Notes under the pieces: model-generated
The model's input: only the letters and a program-made list of their open reading frames with translations
Database searches by the model: none
Told to the model about the DNA's origin: nothing
Translations under genes and position numbers: made by a program
Shown here: one piece after another, positions 52,501 through 63,041 of the stretch
Layout: the number at the start of each line of letters is the position of its first letter
Numbering within the stretch: position 1 is the stretch's first letter
NCBI RefSeq assembly: GCF_002847305.1
Contig: NZ_CP025408.1
Span: 976,001 to 1,040,000 of the forward strand
Direction: 5' to 3'
From: Paracoccus tegillarcae
Lineage (GTDB): Bacteria; Pseudomonadota; Alphaproteobacteria; Rhodobacterales; Rhodobacteraceae
Length of the DNA stretch: 64,000 nucleotides

Positions 52501-53675
52501 TGGCCAGTTCTAGCCTGGGTTCGCTTGGGCTCTGGCTGGAACTGCGGCGCAAGCGTGGCGGGCGGCTGCATAACCTGCGCCTGCCGCCGGGCGACGGCCC
52601 GCTGCTGATCTTGCGCGCGACGCCCGAGGCACGGATAGCGGCCGGTCAGGTCCTTGAGGTCCTGACCCATGCCGTGCCGGCACTGAGGGTGCTGACCCTG
52701 GGTGACGGCGGGATGCCGGATGTCTCAGATGACCCGACTGCCGCGCCGCAACTGCTGGCCGAAGCGCAAGCCCAGACGATTTTGCTGCTGGGCGACGAGT
52801 TGCCTGTGGCGCTGATCCATGCTGCCCAAGAGGCCGGAACGCCCGTCATTCTGGGACAGTCCATGATCCGCGAGAAACGTGCCTGGGGTCTGGATCGAAC
52901 CGTTCAGGCGCGCCTGCTGGCCGTGCCCGATGTTATCTGCGTGACCGACGCGGCCAGCCGCGAGGCAGCCCTGGGGCTTGGCATTGCAGCGGATCGTGTG
53001 CGGATGACCGGCCCGGTCACCGAGATCCGCGAACCCCTGCCCGGCTTCGAGGCAGAGCGCGCCATTCTGGCGAAGATGATGCGGGGCCGGCATGTCTGGC
53101 TTGCGACCGCCGTTCCATCCGCCGAGGAAGAGGCGGTCTTTCAGGCACATCTGGCCGCGCTGCGCCATTCACATCGCGCGCTGCTGATCATCAACCCCGC
53201 CGATCCTGCGCAGGCCAATGACATGGCGGATCGCTTTGAGGCCGGTGGGCTGGTCGTGGCCCGTCGCAGCGCGGACGAAGAACCCACCGACGAGGTGCAG
53301 GTTCAGTTCGCCGATGACCCGCAAGAGCTGGGGCTGTGGTATCGTCTGGCGCCACTGTGTTTCATGGGCGGCACATTGTCAGGCGATGATGACGCGGCGC
53401 GCCATCCCTTCGAGCCTGCGGCACTGGGTGCGGCGATCATTCACGGGCCCAACAGCGCCCGCCATCAGACCGAATGGCAACAACTGTCCGGTGCTTCGGC
53501 ATCGCGGCAAGTGCGCGACGCCGACGAATTGGCCAATGCGGTGACACAGCTTTCGCAACCACAACAGGTCGCGACCCTTGCCGCCAATGCCTGGGCGGTC
53601 AGCACCGGCGGCGCGGGTGTCGCCCTGGACATCGCCCGGCCCGTCGCGGAACGACTGAAAAGGGTTCCCGCATGA
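52500..53675 (+). CDS. waaA: 3-deoxy-D-manno-octulosonic acid (Kdo) transferase family protein
   Basis: A 391-residue glycosyltransferase of the GT30/WaaA family, which adds Kdo to lipid A precursor at the inner membrane. The C-terminal donor domain is recognisable ([31 protein letters not shown], compare FVGGSL-type loops with HNxxEP). The N-terminus is short: the usual membrane anchor and much of the acceptor-side sequence (RIPxGPP-type) are weak, so it may be a divergent relative. The overlaps DUF4170-waaA-lpxK support the call. Confidence 0.75.
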   Translation: MASSSLGSLGLWLELRRKRGGRLHNLRLPPGDGPLLILRATPEARIAAGQVLEVLTHAVPALRVLTLGDGGMPDVSDDPTAAPQLLAEAQAQTILLLGDELPVALIHAAQEAGTPVILGQSMIREKRAWGLDRTVQARLLAVPDVICVTDAASREAALGLGIAADRVRMTGPVTEIREPLPGFEAERAILAKMMRGRHVWLATAVPSAEEEAVFQAHLAALRHSHRALLIINPADPAQANDMADRFEAGGLVVARRSADEEPTDEVQVQFADDPQELGLWYRLAPLCFMGGTLSGDDDAARHPFEPAALGAAIIHGPNSARHQTEWQQLSGASASRQVRDADELANAVTQLSQPQQVATLAANAWAVSTGGAGVALDIARPVAERLKRVPA

Positions 53676-54652
53676 GCCGGGCTCCCGCCTTTTGGTTTCA
53701 CCGACCGCTTGCATTGACGGCGCGTGTGCTGGCCCCGCTTGGCGCGATCTACGCATGGGCGACGGCGCGGCGGCTTGCATCCGGCAAACGAGACGGTGTC
53801 GGTGTACCGGTGCTCTGCATCGGCAACCTGAATGCGGGCGGGACCGGAAAGACCCCCACAGTGATCCATATCCTGCAGGCCTTGCAGGCGCGCGGCGTGG
53901 ACGCGCATGTCGTCTCGCGCGGCTATGGCGGTTCGGCCGAGGGGCCGTTGCGTGTGGATGAACGTCGCCATGACGCCGCGCTGACCGGGGATGAGCCGCT
54001 GCTGGTTGCAGCCTTCGGTCCGGTCTGGGTCGCCAAGGACCGGCTGTCGGGCGCGCGCGCCGCGGTTGCAGCGGGGGCGCAGGCGATCCTGCTGGACGAT
54101 GGGTTTCAGGACCCTGTACTGGCCCATGATCTATCCGTGATCGTGGTCGATGCAGCCAAGGGGTTTGGCAACGGGCTTTGCCTGCCCGCCGGACCGCTGC
54201 GCGAACCTGTGGCAGTGGGACTGGCACGCGCCGATCTGCTGCTGTCGATCGGGCCTGCGGCGACGCAGGCGGGCTTTGACGCGCCCGCCGGTGTGCCGCA
54301 TCTGCGGGGCGCATTGGAGCCGTTGCAGACCGGGATCGACTGGCAGGGCCATCGTGTGCTGGCCTTTGCCGGGATCGGTCACCCCGAGAAGTTCTTTGCC
54401 ACACTGACCGGGCTGGGCGCCGATCTGGCGCGGGCCGAAGCGTTGGACGATCATCAGCCCTTTACGCCCGCACTGCTGAACCGGCTTGAGACCGAGGCAC
54501 GGGCCGTGAACGCGCAGATGGTCACCACCGAAAAGGACGCCGTGCGCCTGCCGCGCGATTTTCGCCCCAAGGTCCTGGCCTTGCCGGTGCGCCTGCAGAT
54601 CGAGGATCCCGCGGCGTTGAATGCGAGGCTGGATCGCTTGTTTCCGGCCTAG
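53672..54652 (+). CDS. lpxK: Tetraacyldisaccharide 4'-kinase
   Basis: A 326-residue membrane-associated kinase of lipid A synthesis. The P-loop [18 protein letters not shown] near residue 55 is the LpxK form. SRGYGG, GDEPLL, LDDGFQ and the later [11 protein letters not shown] and [10 protein letters not shown] follow. The start at 53672 overlaps the waaA stop (ATGA). Confidence 0.94.
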   Translation: MSRAPAFWFHRPLALTARVLAPLGAIYAWATARRLASGKRDGVGVPVLCIGNLNAGGTGKTPTVIHILQALQARGVDAHVVSRGYGGSAEGPLRVDERRHDAALTGDEPLLVAAFGPVWVAKDRLSGARAAVAAGAQAILLDDGFQDPVLAHDLSVIVVDAAKGFGNGLCLPAGPLREPVAVGLARADLLLSIGPAATQAGFDAPAGVPHLRGALEPLQTGIDWQGHRVLAFAGIGHPEKFFATLTGLGADLARAEALDDHQPFTPALLNRLETEARAVNAQMVTTEKDAVRLPRDFRPKVLALPVRLQIEDPAALNARLDRLFPA

Positions 54653-54654
54653 CG

Positions 54655-54675
54655 CCGGGGGCTTCGCGCCCCCGG
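54655..54675. repeat. GC hairpin with TTCG-type loop and conserved-looking tail after lpxK
   Basis: CCGGGGGC-TTCGC-GCCCCCGG directly follows the lpxK stop, then ACCCCCGCGGGATATTTGTATGAAGAAGAAAG up to the pheT stop. Such a GC hairpin plus GATATTT/GAAGAAG tail is, from memory, a frequent 3'-end element in Rhodobacteraceae genomes. It probably terminates lpxK and pheT transcripts from either side. Confidence 0.55.
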
Positions 54676-54708
54676 ACCCCCGCGGGATATTTGTATGAAG
54701 AAGAAAGC

Positions 54709-57096
54709 TCAGGCCCGCAGCGTTCCCCCGGTGGCCTTTTGCACCTTTTCGATGATCTTCTGGCTGACCGCTTCGATCTCGGCATCTGTCAGCGTCTTGT
54801 CGCGCGGTTGCAGGCGGGCCGTGATGGCAATCGATTTCTTGCCATCATCCAGTCCGGTGAACTGGTCAAAGACAGTGACGCGCTCGATCAGCGCCTTGTC
54901 GGCACCTTGCGCCGCGTTCACCAGAGCCAGTGCCTCGATCTGCCCGTCAACGACAAAGGCGAAGTCGCGTTCAACGGCCTGCAGCCCCGAGGCTTGCAGC
55001 GCGGGTCGGGTTGGCATTTTGGACTTGGGGAAGGGCACGCTGGCAATGTGGATCGTAAAGCCGACGGCAGGACCTTTGACGTCCATTTCGCGCAGGACCT
55101 TGGGGTGGATTTCCCCGAAAGTCGCCAGCACATTGGGACCAAGCGCGATGTTGCCCGCACGGCCCGGATGCCACCAGCCGTCGAGCTTGCGGTTGATCTG
55201 CGCCTTGGCGGGTGCGCCGATGGTTTGCAGGATCGCCTCGGCATCGGCCTTGGCGTCATACAGATCGACCTTGCGGCGGCTGGCAAAGGGATCACGCGGC
55301 GCGGTCGCACCGACCAGCAATCCGCTGAGTTGGATCGCCTGATCACCCGGCTCGCCGCCACTGAAGACCGGGCCAATCTCAAAGAGCGCCAGATCGCTGA
55401 AACCACGCGCCTGGTTGCGCGCGGCAGCGGCCAGCAGGCCCGGCAGCAGATCGGGGCGCAGATGGGTCATCTCGCTGCTGATCGGGTTATCGACCTTGAC
55501 GGCGTCACTGCCTCCACCGAACAGTGCCGCTGCTGGCTGATCGATGAAGCTGTAGGTCACACATTCGTTGTAGCCAAGCGAGGCGGCCATCCGGCGCGCG
55601 GTCTTTTCACGAACCTGCAGCGGCGTCAGCACAGGCAGTGGAACACCTGCCTGCGGGCGCGGCAGGGGTTTGCCCTGCAGCTTGGTCAGGCTGGCGATCC
55701 GGGCGATTTCCTCGACCAGATCGGCCTCGCCCAGCACATCGGGGCGCCAGCTGGGCGGGTGGGCCATATTGCCGTCCAGCCGGAAACCCAGAGCCTCCAG
55801 CGTGGCGCGCTGCGTGGCCTCCGGGATGTCCAGCCCGACCAGACTGGTGGTGCGGGCCGGGTCCAGCCGGTAGGCCCGATCGGTGTCGGGGATGGTGCCT
55901 GCGGTGACCACCTCGGACGGCTCACCGCCGCAGAGATCGATCACCATCTGCGTTGCCAGATCAAGGCCCTGAAGGGTGAATTCCGGGTCTATGCCGCGCT
56001 CAAAGCGATAGCGGGCGTCCGAGTTGATGCGCAGCGCGCGCCCTGTTGTGGCGGTGCTGATCGGATCGAAATAAGCGGCCTCGATGAAGACGTCGGTGGT
56101 GTCATCCTGCGATCCGGACGCCGCGCCGCCCATCACGCCTGCGATACTTTCGGGGCCGTTATCGTCACAGATGACCACCGCGCCTGCGGGCATGGTATAG
56201 GTCTTGTCATCCAGCGCGGTTATTTCTTCGCCCTCAGCCGCCGCGCGCAGGCGCAGATCGCCATGGACCTTGGCCGCGTCAAAGACATGCAGCGGGCGGT
56301 TCAGGTCGATGGTGAAGAAATTGGTCATATCGACCAATGCGCTGATCGGGCGCAGACCGATCGCACGCAGACGCTTTTGCAGCCATTCGGGCGACGGGCC
56401 ATTCTTGACCCCGCGCACGACACGTCCACTGAAGAACGGGGCCTTGCCTGCGATGTCCTCGTCGATGGTCACGCCGATGGGCGACGGAAACTTGCCCTCG
56501 ATGCCAGCCGCCTTGAGCGGTTTGAGAACACCCAGCCCCCGCGCGGCAAGATCGCGGGCAATGCCGTGAACGCCAAGCGCGTCGGGACGGTTTGGCGTGA
56601 TCTTGATATAGATCATCGGGTCGATCTTTTCCGGCGCATTCGCCGCCAGCCAGTCGGTGAACGGCTGGCCGACCTCGCCCGAGGGCAGTTCGATAATGCC
56701 GTCATGTTCCTCTGACAGTTCCAACTCGCGTTCGGAGGCCATCATGCCATGGCTTTCGACGCCGCGGATCTTGCCGACACTCAAGGTCACGTCGATGCCC
56801 GGTACGTAATCGCCCGGTTTCGCCAGAACACCGATCAGCCCTGCTCGCGCATTCGGGGCGCCGCAAACGATCTGCTTTTCGCCCTCATCCGTGGCGACCT
56901 TCAACACCCGCAGCCGGTCTGCATCGGGGTGCTGAACGGCATCCAGCACCTTGGCGATGGTGAATTGCTTCAGCTTTGCCGCAGGATCGGTGAGTTCCTC
57001 GACCTCCAGTCCAAGATCGGTCAGCGCCTCGAGGATCTGATCAAGGGTCGCGGTGGTATCGAGATGCTCTTTGAGCCAGGAGAGGGTGAATTTCAT
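54709..57096 (-). CDS. pheT: Phenylalanyl-tRNA synthetase beta subunit
   Basis: A 795-residue PheT: B1 (MKFTLSWLKEHLD), tRNA-binding EMAP-like domain (about 40-150, VLKVATDEGEKQIVCGAPNAR), B3/B4, B5, the core domain and the C-terminal FDX anticodon-binding domain (to LTDAEIEAVSQKIIEKVQ). With PheS it charges tRNA-Phe and edits mischarged Tyr. The start at 57096 gives the canonical N-terminus; the frame is open further upstream without meaning. pheS is not adjacent in the window. Confidence 0.97.
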   Translation of the reverse strand: MKFTLSWLKEHLDTTATLDQILEALTDLGLEVEELTDPAAKLKQFTIAKVLDAVQHPDADRLRVLKVATDEGEKQIVCGAPNARAGLIGVLAKPGDYVPGIDVTLSVGKIRGVESHGMMASERELELSEEHDGIIELPSGEVGQPFTDWLAANAPEKIDPMIYIKITPNRPDALGVHGIARDLAARGLGVLKPLKAAGIEGKFPSPIGVTIDEDIAGKAPFFSGRVVRGVKNGPSPEWLQKRLRAIGLRPISALVDMTNFFTIDLNRPLHVFDAAKVHGDLRLRAAAEGEEITALDDKTYTMPAGAVVICDDNGPESIAGVMGGAASGSQDDTTDVFIEAAYFDPISTATTGRALRINSDARYRFERGIDPEFTLQGLDLATQMVIDLCGGEPSEVVTAGTIPDTDRAYRLDPARTTSLVGLDIPEATQRATLEALGFRLDGNMAHPPSWRPDVLGEADLVEEIARIASLTKLQGKPLPRPQAGVPLPVLTPLQVREKTARRMAASLGYNECVTYSFIDQPAAALFGGGSDAVKVDNPISSEMTHLRPDLLPGLLAAAARNQARGFSDLALFEIGPVFSGGEPGDQAIQLSGLLVGATAPRDPFASRRKVDLYDAKADAEAILQTIGAPAKAQINRKLDGWWHPGRAGNIALGPNVLATFGEIHPKVLREMDVKGPAVGFTIHIASVPFPKSKMPTRPALQASGLQAVERDFAFVVDGQIEALALVNAAQGADKALIERVTVFDQFTGLDDGKKSIAITARLQPRDKTLTDAEIEAVSQKIIEKVQKATGGTLRA

Positions 57097-57320
57097 TGTG
57101 CTTACCGTCGCTGCCGGCCAGGGCCGTGTCTGCTTTGGCGCGGGTCTAGCGCAAGCGCGCGGGGATTGGTAGGGCGCAAGGGACATGGACGCGGCAAGCC
57201 GCGCGGACAAGACCAGGCAGCAGAGCGGAATCCACGATGCGGTTCTTGTCTGCCGCCGAAGATTTCCTATGTGATGCTCATCAACTTTCCTGACTGGTCG
57301 ATGAAAGGACCCCAAGGCTG

Positions 57321-57638
57321 ATGACCGTGCAAGAGCAATTGCTGATCGAGCAACGCGTGACGAATGAGGCGAAATCCTCGATCGTCGCCTATCTTCTGCT
57401 GATCTTTCTGTGGGGTTGCGGCGTGCACCGGATGTATCTGGGCCGGTGGGTCAGCGGCTTTGTCATGCTGGCGCTGTGGGGTCTGGGCTGGCTGACAGCG
57501 CCGATCCTGATCGGATGGCTGCCGATTGCCTTTGTCACGCTTTGGGTGGTGGTGGACCTGTTCCTGATCCCCAGCATGATCCGCGAGGACAACGCCGTGA
57601 ACCGTCAGCGCATTGCAACCGAGTTGGCGCGGTACTAA
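57321..57638 (+). CDS. TM2-domain membrane protein
   Basis: A 105-residue protein with two helices. The TM2 pattern is present: AYLLLIFLWGCGVHRMYLGRW, then FVMLALWGLGWLTAPIL and a following DLFLIP. Function unknown; the domain is widespread. It is divergent from pheT and convergent with the aminotransferase gene. Confidence 0.85.
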   Translation: MTVQEQLLIEQRVTNEAKSSIVAYLLLIFLWGCGVHRMYLGRWVSGFVMLALWGLGWLTAPILIGWLPIAFVTLWVVVDLFLIPSMIREDNAVNRQRIATELARY

Positions 57639-57645
57639 CGCAGCC

Positions 57646-58818
57646 TCAGGCGGTTTCCGCAATCACCTGGGCCGCGGCATCCACGCCGCCCTTGCCGTGA
57701 TCGATGTTCAGCGCAATCATGCCCGCCTGCATCGCCGATAGCGTGCCCAGCAGCATCGGCGCATTGCAATAACCCATATGCGCCACCCGCAAGGCATTGG
57801 CGGGATCGGCGGCACCCAGTCCGATGCCAAGGGTCACGCCCAGCCGTTGCGACAACCAGCCACGCAGCTTTTCGGCGCCCGGCAGAGCCGCCGCCGTGAC
57901 CGAGGACGCGCGGCGATCGGGGTCGCGCACCAGCAGCCGGATCGCGGGGTTACCTGCGCCCCAGGCATCAAAGGCCGCCCAGGTGGCCTGCGCCAAGGCA
58001 CGGTGGCGTGCCCATGCGGCCTCTAGCCCCTCATCCTCGAGCAGCATCTTCAACGCTTCGTCGAGGCCATAGACCAGTTGCACCGGCGGGGTCCCGCCCC
58101 AGAACTGCCATGATGCCTCGGCGCGGGCGCGCGGATGCCAGTCCCAATAGGGCGTGGTCAATCCGGTCGGGCCGCGCTGCGCCACCCGGTCCGAAAACCA
58201 TGCGAAACAGGCTCCGGGCGGGCACATCAGCCCCTTTTGGCTGGCCGCAATCAACACGTCGATGGCCCAATCGTCCATCTTGATCGGCGCGCAGCCAAGC
58301 GAGGCGATGGCATCGACCACCAGCAGCGCCGGATGATCGCCCATCGCGGCGCGGATCGCCGGAATATCGGCCTGCGCCGAACTGGCCGTGTCGATATGGC
58401 AGATGCAGACGGCCTTGATATCCTTTGCATCGGGGCGTGCCAGACGCTGTGCCAGCCGCTCGGGATCGGCGGGCGCCAACCCGAAATCCATTGCTTCGAC
58501 CGCCACACCCATGCGTGACATGATGTCCGTCCAACTGCGACCGAAATGGCCTGACTGAAGGACCAGCACGTGATCGCCGCGCTCAAAAAGGTTCGCCGTC
58601 ACCGCCTCCCAGCCCGCATGACCGTTGCCGATATAGGGCGCCACATGCCCGCTGGTGCCGGCGACACGGCGCAAGCCGTTCATGACATTCTGGATGACCG
58701 CCAGGATGGCGCCGTCATAGATGTCAGGCGATGTGCGGTGCATAGCGCGCAGCACCCGATCAGGCGAGGGCGACGGTCCGGGAATGGCGATCAGGGGATG
58801 TCCGGTGGCAAGCGACAT
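57646..58818 (-). CDS. Class V PLP-dependent aminotransferase (serine/alanine-glyoxylate type)
   Basis: A 390-residue aminotransferase. It begins HPLIAIPGPSPSPDRVLRAM, has the glycine-rich cofactor stretch NGHAGWEAV, the cofactor aspartate in VVDAIASLG and the PLP lysine in ASQKGLMCPPG. It resembles alanine- or serine-glyoxylate aminotransferases. The start at 58818 fits the family N-terminus; 36 in-frame upstream residues look non-coding. The donor/acceptor pair is unknown. Confidence 0.88.
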   Translation of the reverse strand: MSLATGHPLIAIPGPSPSPDRVLRAMHRTSPDIYDGAILAVIQNVMNGLRRVAGTSGHVAPYIGNGHAGWEAVTANLFERGDHVLVLQSGHFGRSWTDIMSRMGVAVEAMDFGLAPADPERLAQRLARPDAKDIKAVCICHIDTASSAQADIPAIRAAMGDHPALLVVDAIASLGCAPIKMDDWAIDVLIAASQKGLMCPPGACFAWFSDRVAQRGPTGLTTPYWDWHPRARAEASWQFWGGTPPVQLVYGLDEALKMLLEDEGLEAAWARHRALAQATWAAFDAWGAGNPAIRLLVRDPDRRASSVTAAALPGAEKLRGWLSQRLGVTLGIGLGAADPANALRVAHMGYCNAPMLLGTLSAMQAGMIALNIDHGKGGVDAAAQVIAETA

Positions 58819-58950
58819 AAGAACCTCGGCAGCAATACCGAAACCGCTAATCCGCTTGCGCTGCGCCGTCAACGGAGGACGCCAAACAAGAGCGCCTTGC
58901 CGCCATGCCTCGGCTTGGGATAACACAGGTCAGGTTTACAGCGGACAGGC

Positions 58951-60693
58951 ATGAGCAACTCTGACACCAAGACACCCGGCCTGTTCTCCCGGATGTGGCG
59001 CGACTATTTGCGCCAATACTGGCCAACAATGAGTGTGGCCTTCTTTTTCATGATGATCGAAGGCTCGACGCTGGCGGTGCTGTCATGGATGCTCAAGCCG
59101 CTTTTTGACCGTGTATTCGTCGGCGGCGATACCGGCGCGATCTGGTGGGTCGGCGGCATCATCTTTGCCCTGTTCTGCACCCGCGCCATGACGCTGATCA
59201 TCAACCGGACGCTGTTGACGCGGGTCTCTCTGTCGGTCTCGACCGCGATGCAGACCGACCTGCTGCGCCATATCCTGACACTGGATTCGCGCTTCTTTCA
59301 GGAAAATCCGCCCGGCGCCCTGATCGAGCGTGTGCAGGGCGATACCATCGCCGTCCAGGGACTGTGGTCCACGCTGATCGCGGGGGCGGGGCGTGATCTG
59401 GTGGCGCTGGTGTCGCTGTTTACAGTGGCGCTGCTCATCGACCCGTGGTGGACGCTGGCGGCCCTGATCGGCGCGCCGATCCTGATCGCGCCGATGCTGC
59501 TGGTGCAGCGCTATATCCGGCGCAAGATGCGGCAGACGCGGGAACAGGCCAGCGCGCGGGCCACCCGGCTGGACGAAGTGCTGCACGGCATCCGTGCGAT
59601 CCGGCTGAACCGGATGGAGGATACGCAGGTCAGCCGCTTTGCCCGGATCGTCGGGCGGATCCGCAACGCCGAGGTCAAGATGGCCACGACCGGCGCGACC
59701 ATCCCGGCTCTGATCGACGTGGTGACCGGGCTGGGCTTTGTCGGCGTGCTGGCTCTTGGCGGGGCCGAGGTCACGCGCGGTGAGCGGACGGTGGGCGATT
59801 TCATGTCCTTCTTCACGGCCATGTCACTGGCCTTCCAGCCGCTGCGCCGGCTTGGCCTGCTGGCCGGCACTTGGCAGATGGCCGCCGCCAGCCTCGAACG
59901 GATCTACCAACTCTTTGATACCAAACCGACCGTCTTTTCGGGACCACGAACAGAGCCACCCGGCGATACGACGATCCGTCTGGACGATGTCTGGCTGTCC
60001 TTTGATGGCCACCCTGTGTTGCAGGGCCTTGGCTTTACCGCCGAGGCCGGGCAGACCACCGCGCTTGTCGGGCCCTCGGGCGCAGGCAAGTCGACCGTGT
60101 TTAACCTGATCACCCGAATGATCGACCCCGACCGCGGCGAGGTCACCATCGGCGGGGTGCCGGTGCAGGACTTTACCCTGCCGGCGTTGCGCGATCAGTT
60201 CTCGACGGTGGCGCAAGAGGCAGCCCTGTTCGACGAAACGCTGCGCGAAAATATCCTGATGGGTCGGCCGGATGCCGATGCGCCCACCTTGACCCGCGCC
60301 GTCAAGGCAGCCCATGTCGCTGAATTCACCGACGGGTTGCCCCTGGGGCTGGATAGCCCGGCGGGACCACGCGGTTCGAACCTGTCGGGCGGTCAACGTC
60401 AGCGCGTGGCGATCGCGCGCGCGGTGCTGCGCGATGCGCCGGTGTCGCTGCTGGACGAGGCGACCAGCGCATTGGATACGGCCAGCGAACGCATGGTGCA
60501 GGATGCGCTGGACACGCTGTCCTCCGGGCGCACGACGCTGGTCATTGCGCACCGGCTGTCCACGATCCGTCAGGCCGACAAGATCGTGGTGATCGAGGCC
60601 GGACGGGTTGTCGAAGAGGGAACGCATGACCAATTGACAGCCATGGGCGGCGTTTACGCGCGTCTGGTTCAGCTGCAATTCGGGGAAAACTGA
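58951..60693 (+). CDS. MsbA-like ABC exporter (fused permease-ATPase)
   Basis: A 580-residue half-transporter. Six helices (about 20-300) carry the ABC exporter fold. The ATPase domain has Walker A GPSGAGKSTVF near residue 378, signature NLSGGQRQRVAIARA near 480, Walker B VSLLDEATSALD and H-loop IAHRLSTI. It acts as a dimer in the inner membrane, probably exporting a lipid (MsbA-like) or a drug. Lipid A genes lie a few kb away but are not linked in an operon. Confidence 0.92.
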   Translation: MSNSDTKTPGLFSRMWRDYLRQYWPTMSVAFFFMMIEGSTLAVLSWMLKPLFDRVFVGGDTGAIWWVGGIIFALFCTRAMTLIINRTLLTRVSLSVSTAMQTDLLRHILTLDSRFFQENPPGALIERVQGDTIAVQGLWSTLIAGAGRDLVALVSLFTVALLIDPWWTLAALIGAPILIAPMLLVQRYIRRKMRQTREQASARATRLDEVLHGIRAIRLNRMEDTQVSRFARIVGRIRNAEVKMATTGATIPALIDVVTGLGFVGVLALGGAEVTRGERTVGDFMSFFTAMSLAFQPLRRLGLLAGTWQMAAASLERIYQLFDTKPTVFSGPRTEPPGDTTIRLDDVWLSFDGHPVLQGLGFTAEAGQTTALVGPSGAGKSTVFNLITRMIDPDRGEVTIGGVPVQDFTLPALRDQFSTVAQEAALFDETLRENILMGRPDADAPTLTRAVKAAHVAEFTDGLPLGLDSPAGPRGSNLSGGQRQRVAIARAVLRDAPVSLLDEATSALDTASERMVQDALDTLSSGRTTLVIAHRLSTIRQADKIVVIEAGRVVEEGTHDQLTAMGGVYARLVQLQFGEN

Positions 60694-60696
60694 TCA

Positions 60697-61425
60697 ATGG
60701 ATCGCACGATTATCCGCGTCACGGGCGATGACCGCCTGCCCTTTCTGCAAAACCTCGTCACCAATGAGGTGGCTCGCGGGCCGGCCTGGTCGGCGCTGCT
60801 GACGCCGCAGGGCAAATATCTGGTCGATTTCCTGACCGTGCCGGATGGCGACGGCATCCTGCTGGATGTCGACGCCCGTCTGGGCGATGACCTGTTGCGC
60901 CGGCTGACCATGTACAAGCTGCGCGCCAAGGTCGCACTGGAAGCCAGTGATCTGGGCGTCACGCGGGGCACGGGCGACGCACCGGCTGGCGCCATCGCGG
61001 ACCCGCGCCACGCGGCGCTTGGCTGGCGGCTATATGGTGACAAGACGGGTGACAGCGATGACGGCAGCGATTGGGATGCGATCCGGGTGGAACACATCAT
61101 TCCCGAAACCCTGATCGAGCTGATCCCAAACGACACCTACCCGCTTGAGGCTGGCTTCGATCGCCTGCACGGCGTCGATTTTCGCAAGGGCTGCTATGTC
61201 GGCCAAGAGGTCACCGCGCGGATGAAGCACAAGACCCAGTTGCGCAAGGGCCTGCGCCGCCTGCGGATCGAGGGTGCCGCGCCGATAGGAACCAGCATCA
61301 CCCGCGAGGGCCGCGAGGTTGGCACGCTTTTCACGCAATCGGGCGGGCACTGTATCGCGCATGTCCGGTTCGACCGTCTCGGCGACGATATGCAAGCGGA
61401 CGAGGCGCGGCTGTTCGACGTTTAG
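60697..61425 (+). CDS. ygfZ: YgfZ/GcvT-domain folate-binding protein (Fe-S cluster maintenance)
   Basis: A 242-residue COG0354 protein with the signature KGCYVGQEVTARMKHK containing the essential cysteine (near residue 165) and the start NLVTNEVARGPAWSALLTPQGKYLVDF. YgfZ proteins use folate to support assembly or repair of certain Fe-S enzymes. It lies 3 bases after the exporter stop, so they share a transcript. Confidence 0.92.
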   Translation: MDRTIIRVTGDDRLPFLQNLVTNEVARGPAWSALLTPQGKYLVDFLTVPDGDGILLDVDARLGDDLLRRLTMYKLRAKVALEASDLGVTRGTGDAPAGAIADPRHAALGWRLYGDKTGDSDDGSDWDAIRVEHIIPETLIELIPNDTYPLEAGFDRLHGVDFRKGCYVGQEVTARMKHKTQLRKGLRRLRIEGAAPIGTSITREGREVGTLFTQSGGHCIAHVRFDRLGDDMQADEARLFDV

Positions 61426-61484
61426 TCACTGTCCGTTCAGCGCGACTGCAGACAATCGCAACCCCCGGCAGCAGCCAATGAAAA

Positions 61485-61508
61485 ACCCCGGCCATCGCTG
61501 GCCGGGGT
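61485..61508. terminator. Terminator between ygfZ and atpF
   Basis: Stem ACCCCGGCC/GGCCGGGGT with a 6-base loop. Five As before it give a T-run on the minus strand, so it chiefly ends the atp operon; it can also serve the convergent ygfZ transcript. Confidence 0.9.
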
Positions 61509-61536
61509 CAAGGTCACTGTCCCGTCGTTCAAGACG

Positions 61537-62091
61537 TCAGTTCAAACGGCGCGCCACATCTTCGATGGCTTCGTCGATCCCTGCTGACCGCTGACCCGAG
61601 CCGACCTGTTTGCCCAGGATCTCGGATGCGGCGGCGATGGCTGTCTGCACCGCACGGTCGCGCACTGCCTTGACGGCATCGCTTTCGGCGCTGCTGATCT
61701 GGTCCTCGGCAGCCTTGAGGCGGCGCGCGATGGACTGTTTCAGGTCTTCACGGGCCTTGGCGGCTTGTGCCTCGGCCTCGCGTTTGGCGTTCGCTACGAT
61801 CTCGTCAGCCTGGGTTTTCACCTCACGCTGGCGACGCTCGTAGCTGGCATAGATTTCCTGCGCCTCTTCGCGCAGGCGCCGGGCTTCGTCCAGATCAGCG
61901 CGAATGCCTTCGGCACGCTTGTCCAGCAAACCGCCAATGATCGACGGGATCTTGAAATAGATCAGGATGCCGACAAAGATCAGAAAGGCGATGGTGACGA
62001 TAAAGTCGGTGTTCCGCAGCGAAAAGAACGGACCCGTCGCGGCAAAGGCCGGGCTGGCAGTCAATGCCAGCAGAGCGATCAGCTTTTTCAT
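61537..62091 (-). CDS. atpF: F0F1 ATP synthase subunit b
   Basis: A 184-residue subunit b. An N-terminal segment with a short hydrophobic start ([17 protein letters not shown]) is followed by the membrane helix [17 protein letters not shown] and a long charged helical stalk. It forms the peripheral stalk with b'. Last gene of the F0 cluster; overlaps the b' gene by four bases. Confidence 0.95.
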   Translation of the reverse strand: MKKLIALLALTASPAFAATGPFFSLRNTDFIVTIAFLIFVGILIYFKIPSIIGGLLDKRAEGIRADLDEARRLREEAQEIYASYERRQREVKTQADEIVANAKREAEAQAAKAREDLKQSIARRLKAAEDQISSAESDAVKAVRDRAVQTAIAAASEILGKQVGSGQRSAGIDEAIEDVARRLN

Positions 62092-62666
62092 TGCAGGCCC
62101 CCTTTCAGACGGCTTTCAACGGCACTGTCGACCTGACCCTGATCGGCATTGCCACCAAAGGCGCGCACCAGTTCCGCGGTGACGTCCTTGGCAACAGTCT
62201 GCGCGTCGGTCTGCGCGGAAGAGCGGATCTCACCGATGCGCTTTTCCGATTCGACGGTCCGCGCGGCGATCTCTGAATCGGCCTCGACGATGGCAGCATC
62301 CAGTTGCTTCTGGATTTCCTGCTTGTTCGCAGCGACGATCTTTTGCGCCTCGGTGCGGGCCTCGGCCAGTGCCGCGTCATAGGCAGCCTCGGCCTCTTTG
62401 GCCTTTTGCTTGAATTCCTCGGCGGCCATCAGGTCGCCAGTCATCGCGCCCTGCCGGTCGGACAGAACGGCGGCGATGCGCGGCAAAGCGATCCGCGACA
62501 GCACCCAATACAAAACCAGCATCGTGACCACGAGCCAGAAGATCTGGTTCGGGAACGTGCTGAAATCGAGCTGCGGCATACCCGGTGCGCTTTCGGCACC
62601 GTGTTCGACGATCTCTTCGCTATGTTCGGCCGCGGTCGTGGCGGCCTCTTGCAACAGGCTGAACAT
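62088..62666 (-). CDS. atpF2: F0F1 ATP synthase subunit b'
   Basis: A 192-residue b'-type subunit. The Glu/Ala-rich N-terminal ~25 residues are followed by [19 protein letters not shown] and a long helix. Photosynthetic and related alphaproteobacteria have two different stalk subunits instead of a b homodimer; the gene sits between atpE and atpF as usual. Confidence 0.95.
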   Translation of the reverse strand: MFSLLQEAATTAAEHSEEIVEHGAESAPGMPQLDFSTFPNQIFWLVVTMLVLYWVLSRIALPRIAAVLSDRQGAMTGDLMAAEEFKQKAKEAEAAYDAALAEARTEAQKIVAANKQEIQKQLDAAIVEADSEIAARTVESEKRIGEIRSSAQTDAQTVAKDVTAELVRAFGGNADQGQVDSAVESRLKGGLQ

Positions 62667-62746
62667 ATCCTACCCCTTGGCCTTTCAGGACACGATGGGG
62701 TGGCGACGCTGAACGCGCCCCACCCCGCCGCAAGGATGGGGCTGGA

Positions 62747-62983
62747 TCAGACCGCGAACATCAGCAGAAGCGATACGAGGAATGCAAAGATCCCCAGAGC
62801 TTCTGCGAAGGCGATGCCGATGAACAGCGTCGCGGTCTGGCCGGCAGCAGCCGACGGGTTGCGCAGCGCACCAGCGAGGAAGTTGCCGGCAACGTGGCCC
62901 ACACCGATGGCAGCTGCGCCCGAACCGATAGCGGCCAGACCTGCACCGATGTACTGCCCCAGTTCTGCGATATTCCCTTCCAT
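62747..62983 (-). CDS. atpE: F0F1 ATP synthase subunit c
   Basis: A 78-residue, two-helix proteolipid. Helix 1 is [17 protein letters not shown] and helix 2 includes [18 protein letters not shown], which carries the proton-carrying glutamate. No Na+-site pattern is evident. A good ribosome site (aaggaga) precedes it. Confidence 0.97.
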   Translation of the reverse strand: MEGNIAELGQYIGAGLAAIGSGAAAIGVGHVAGNFLAGALRNPSAAAGQTATLFIGIAFAEALGIFAFLVSLLLMFAV

Positions 62984-63041
62984 GAGTGTCTCTCCTTGCG
63001 GTTGGAAGTTGTAGATTGATGATCCCGTCTGCGACGGGCCG

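Noticed and set aside
54691..56715. A 674-codon open frame on the plus strand inside pheT
   Set aside because: Antisense shadow of pheT with no domain and no ribosome site.
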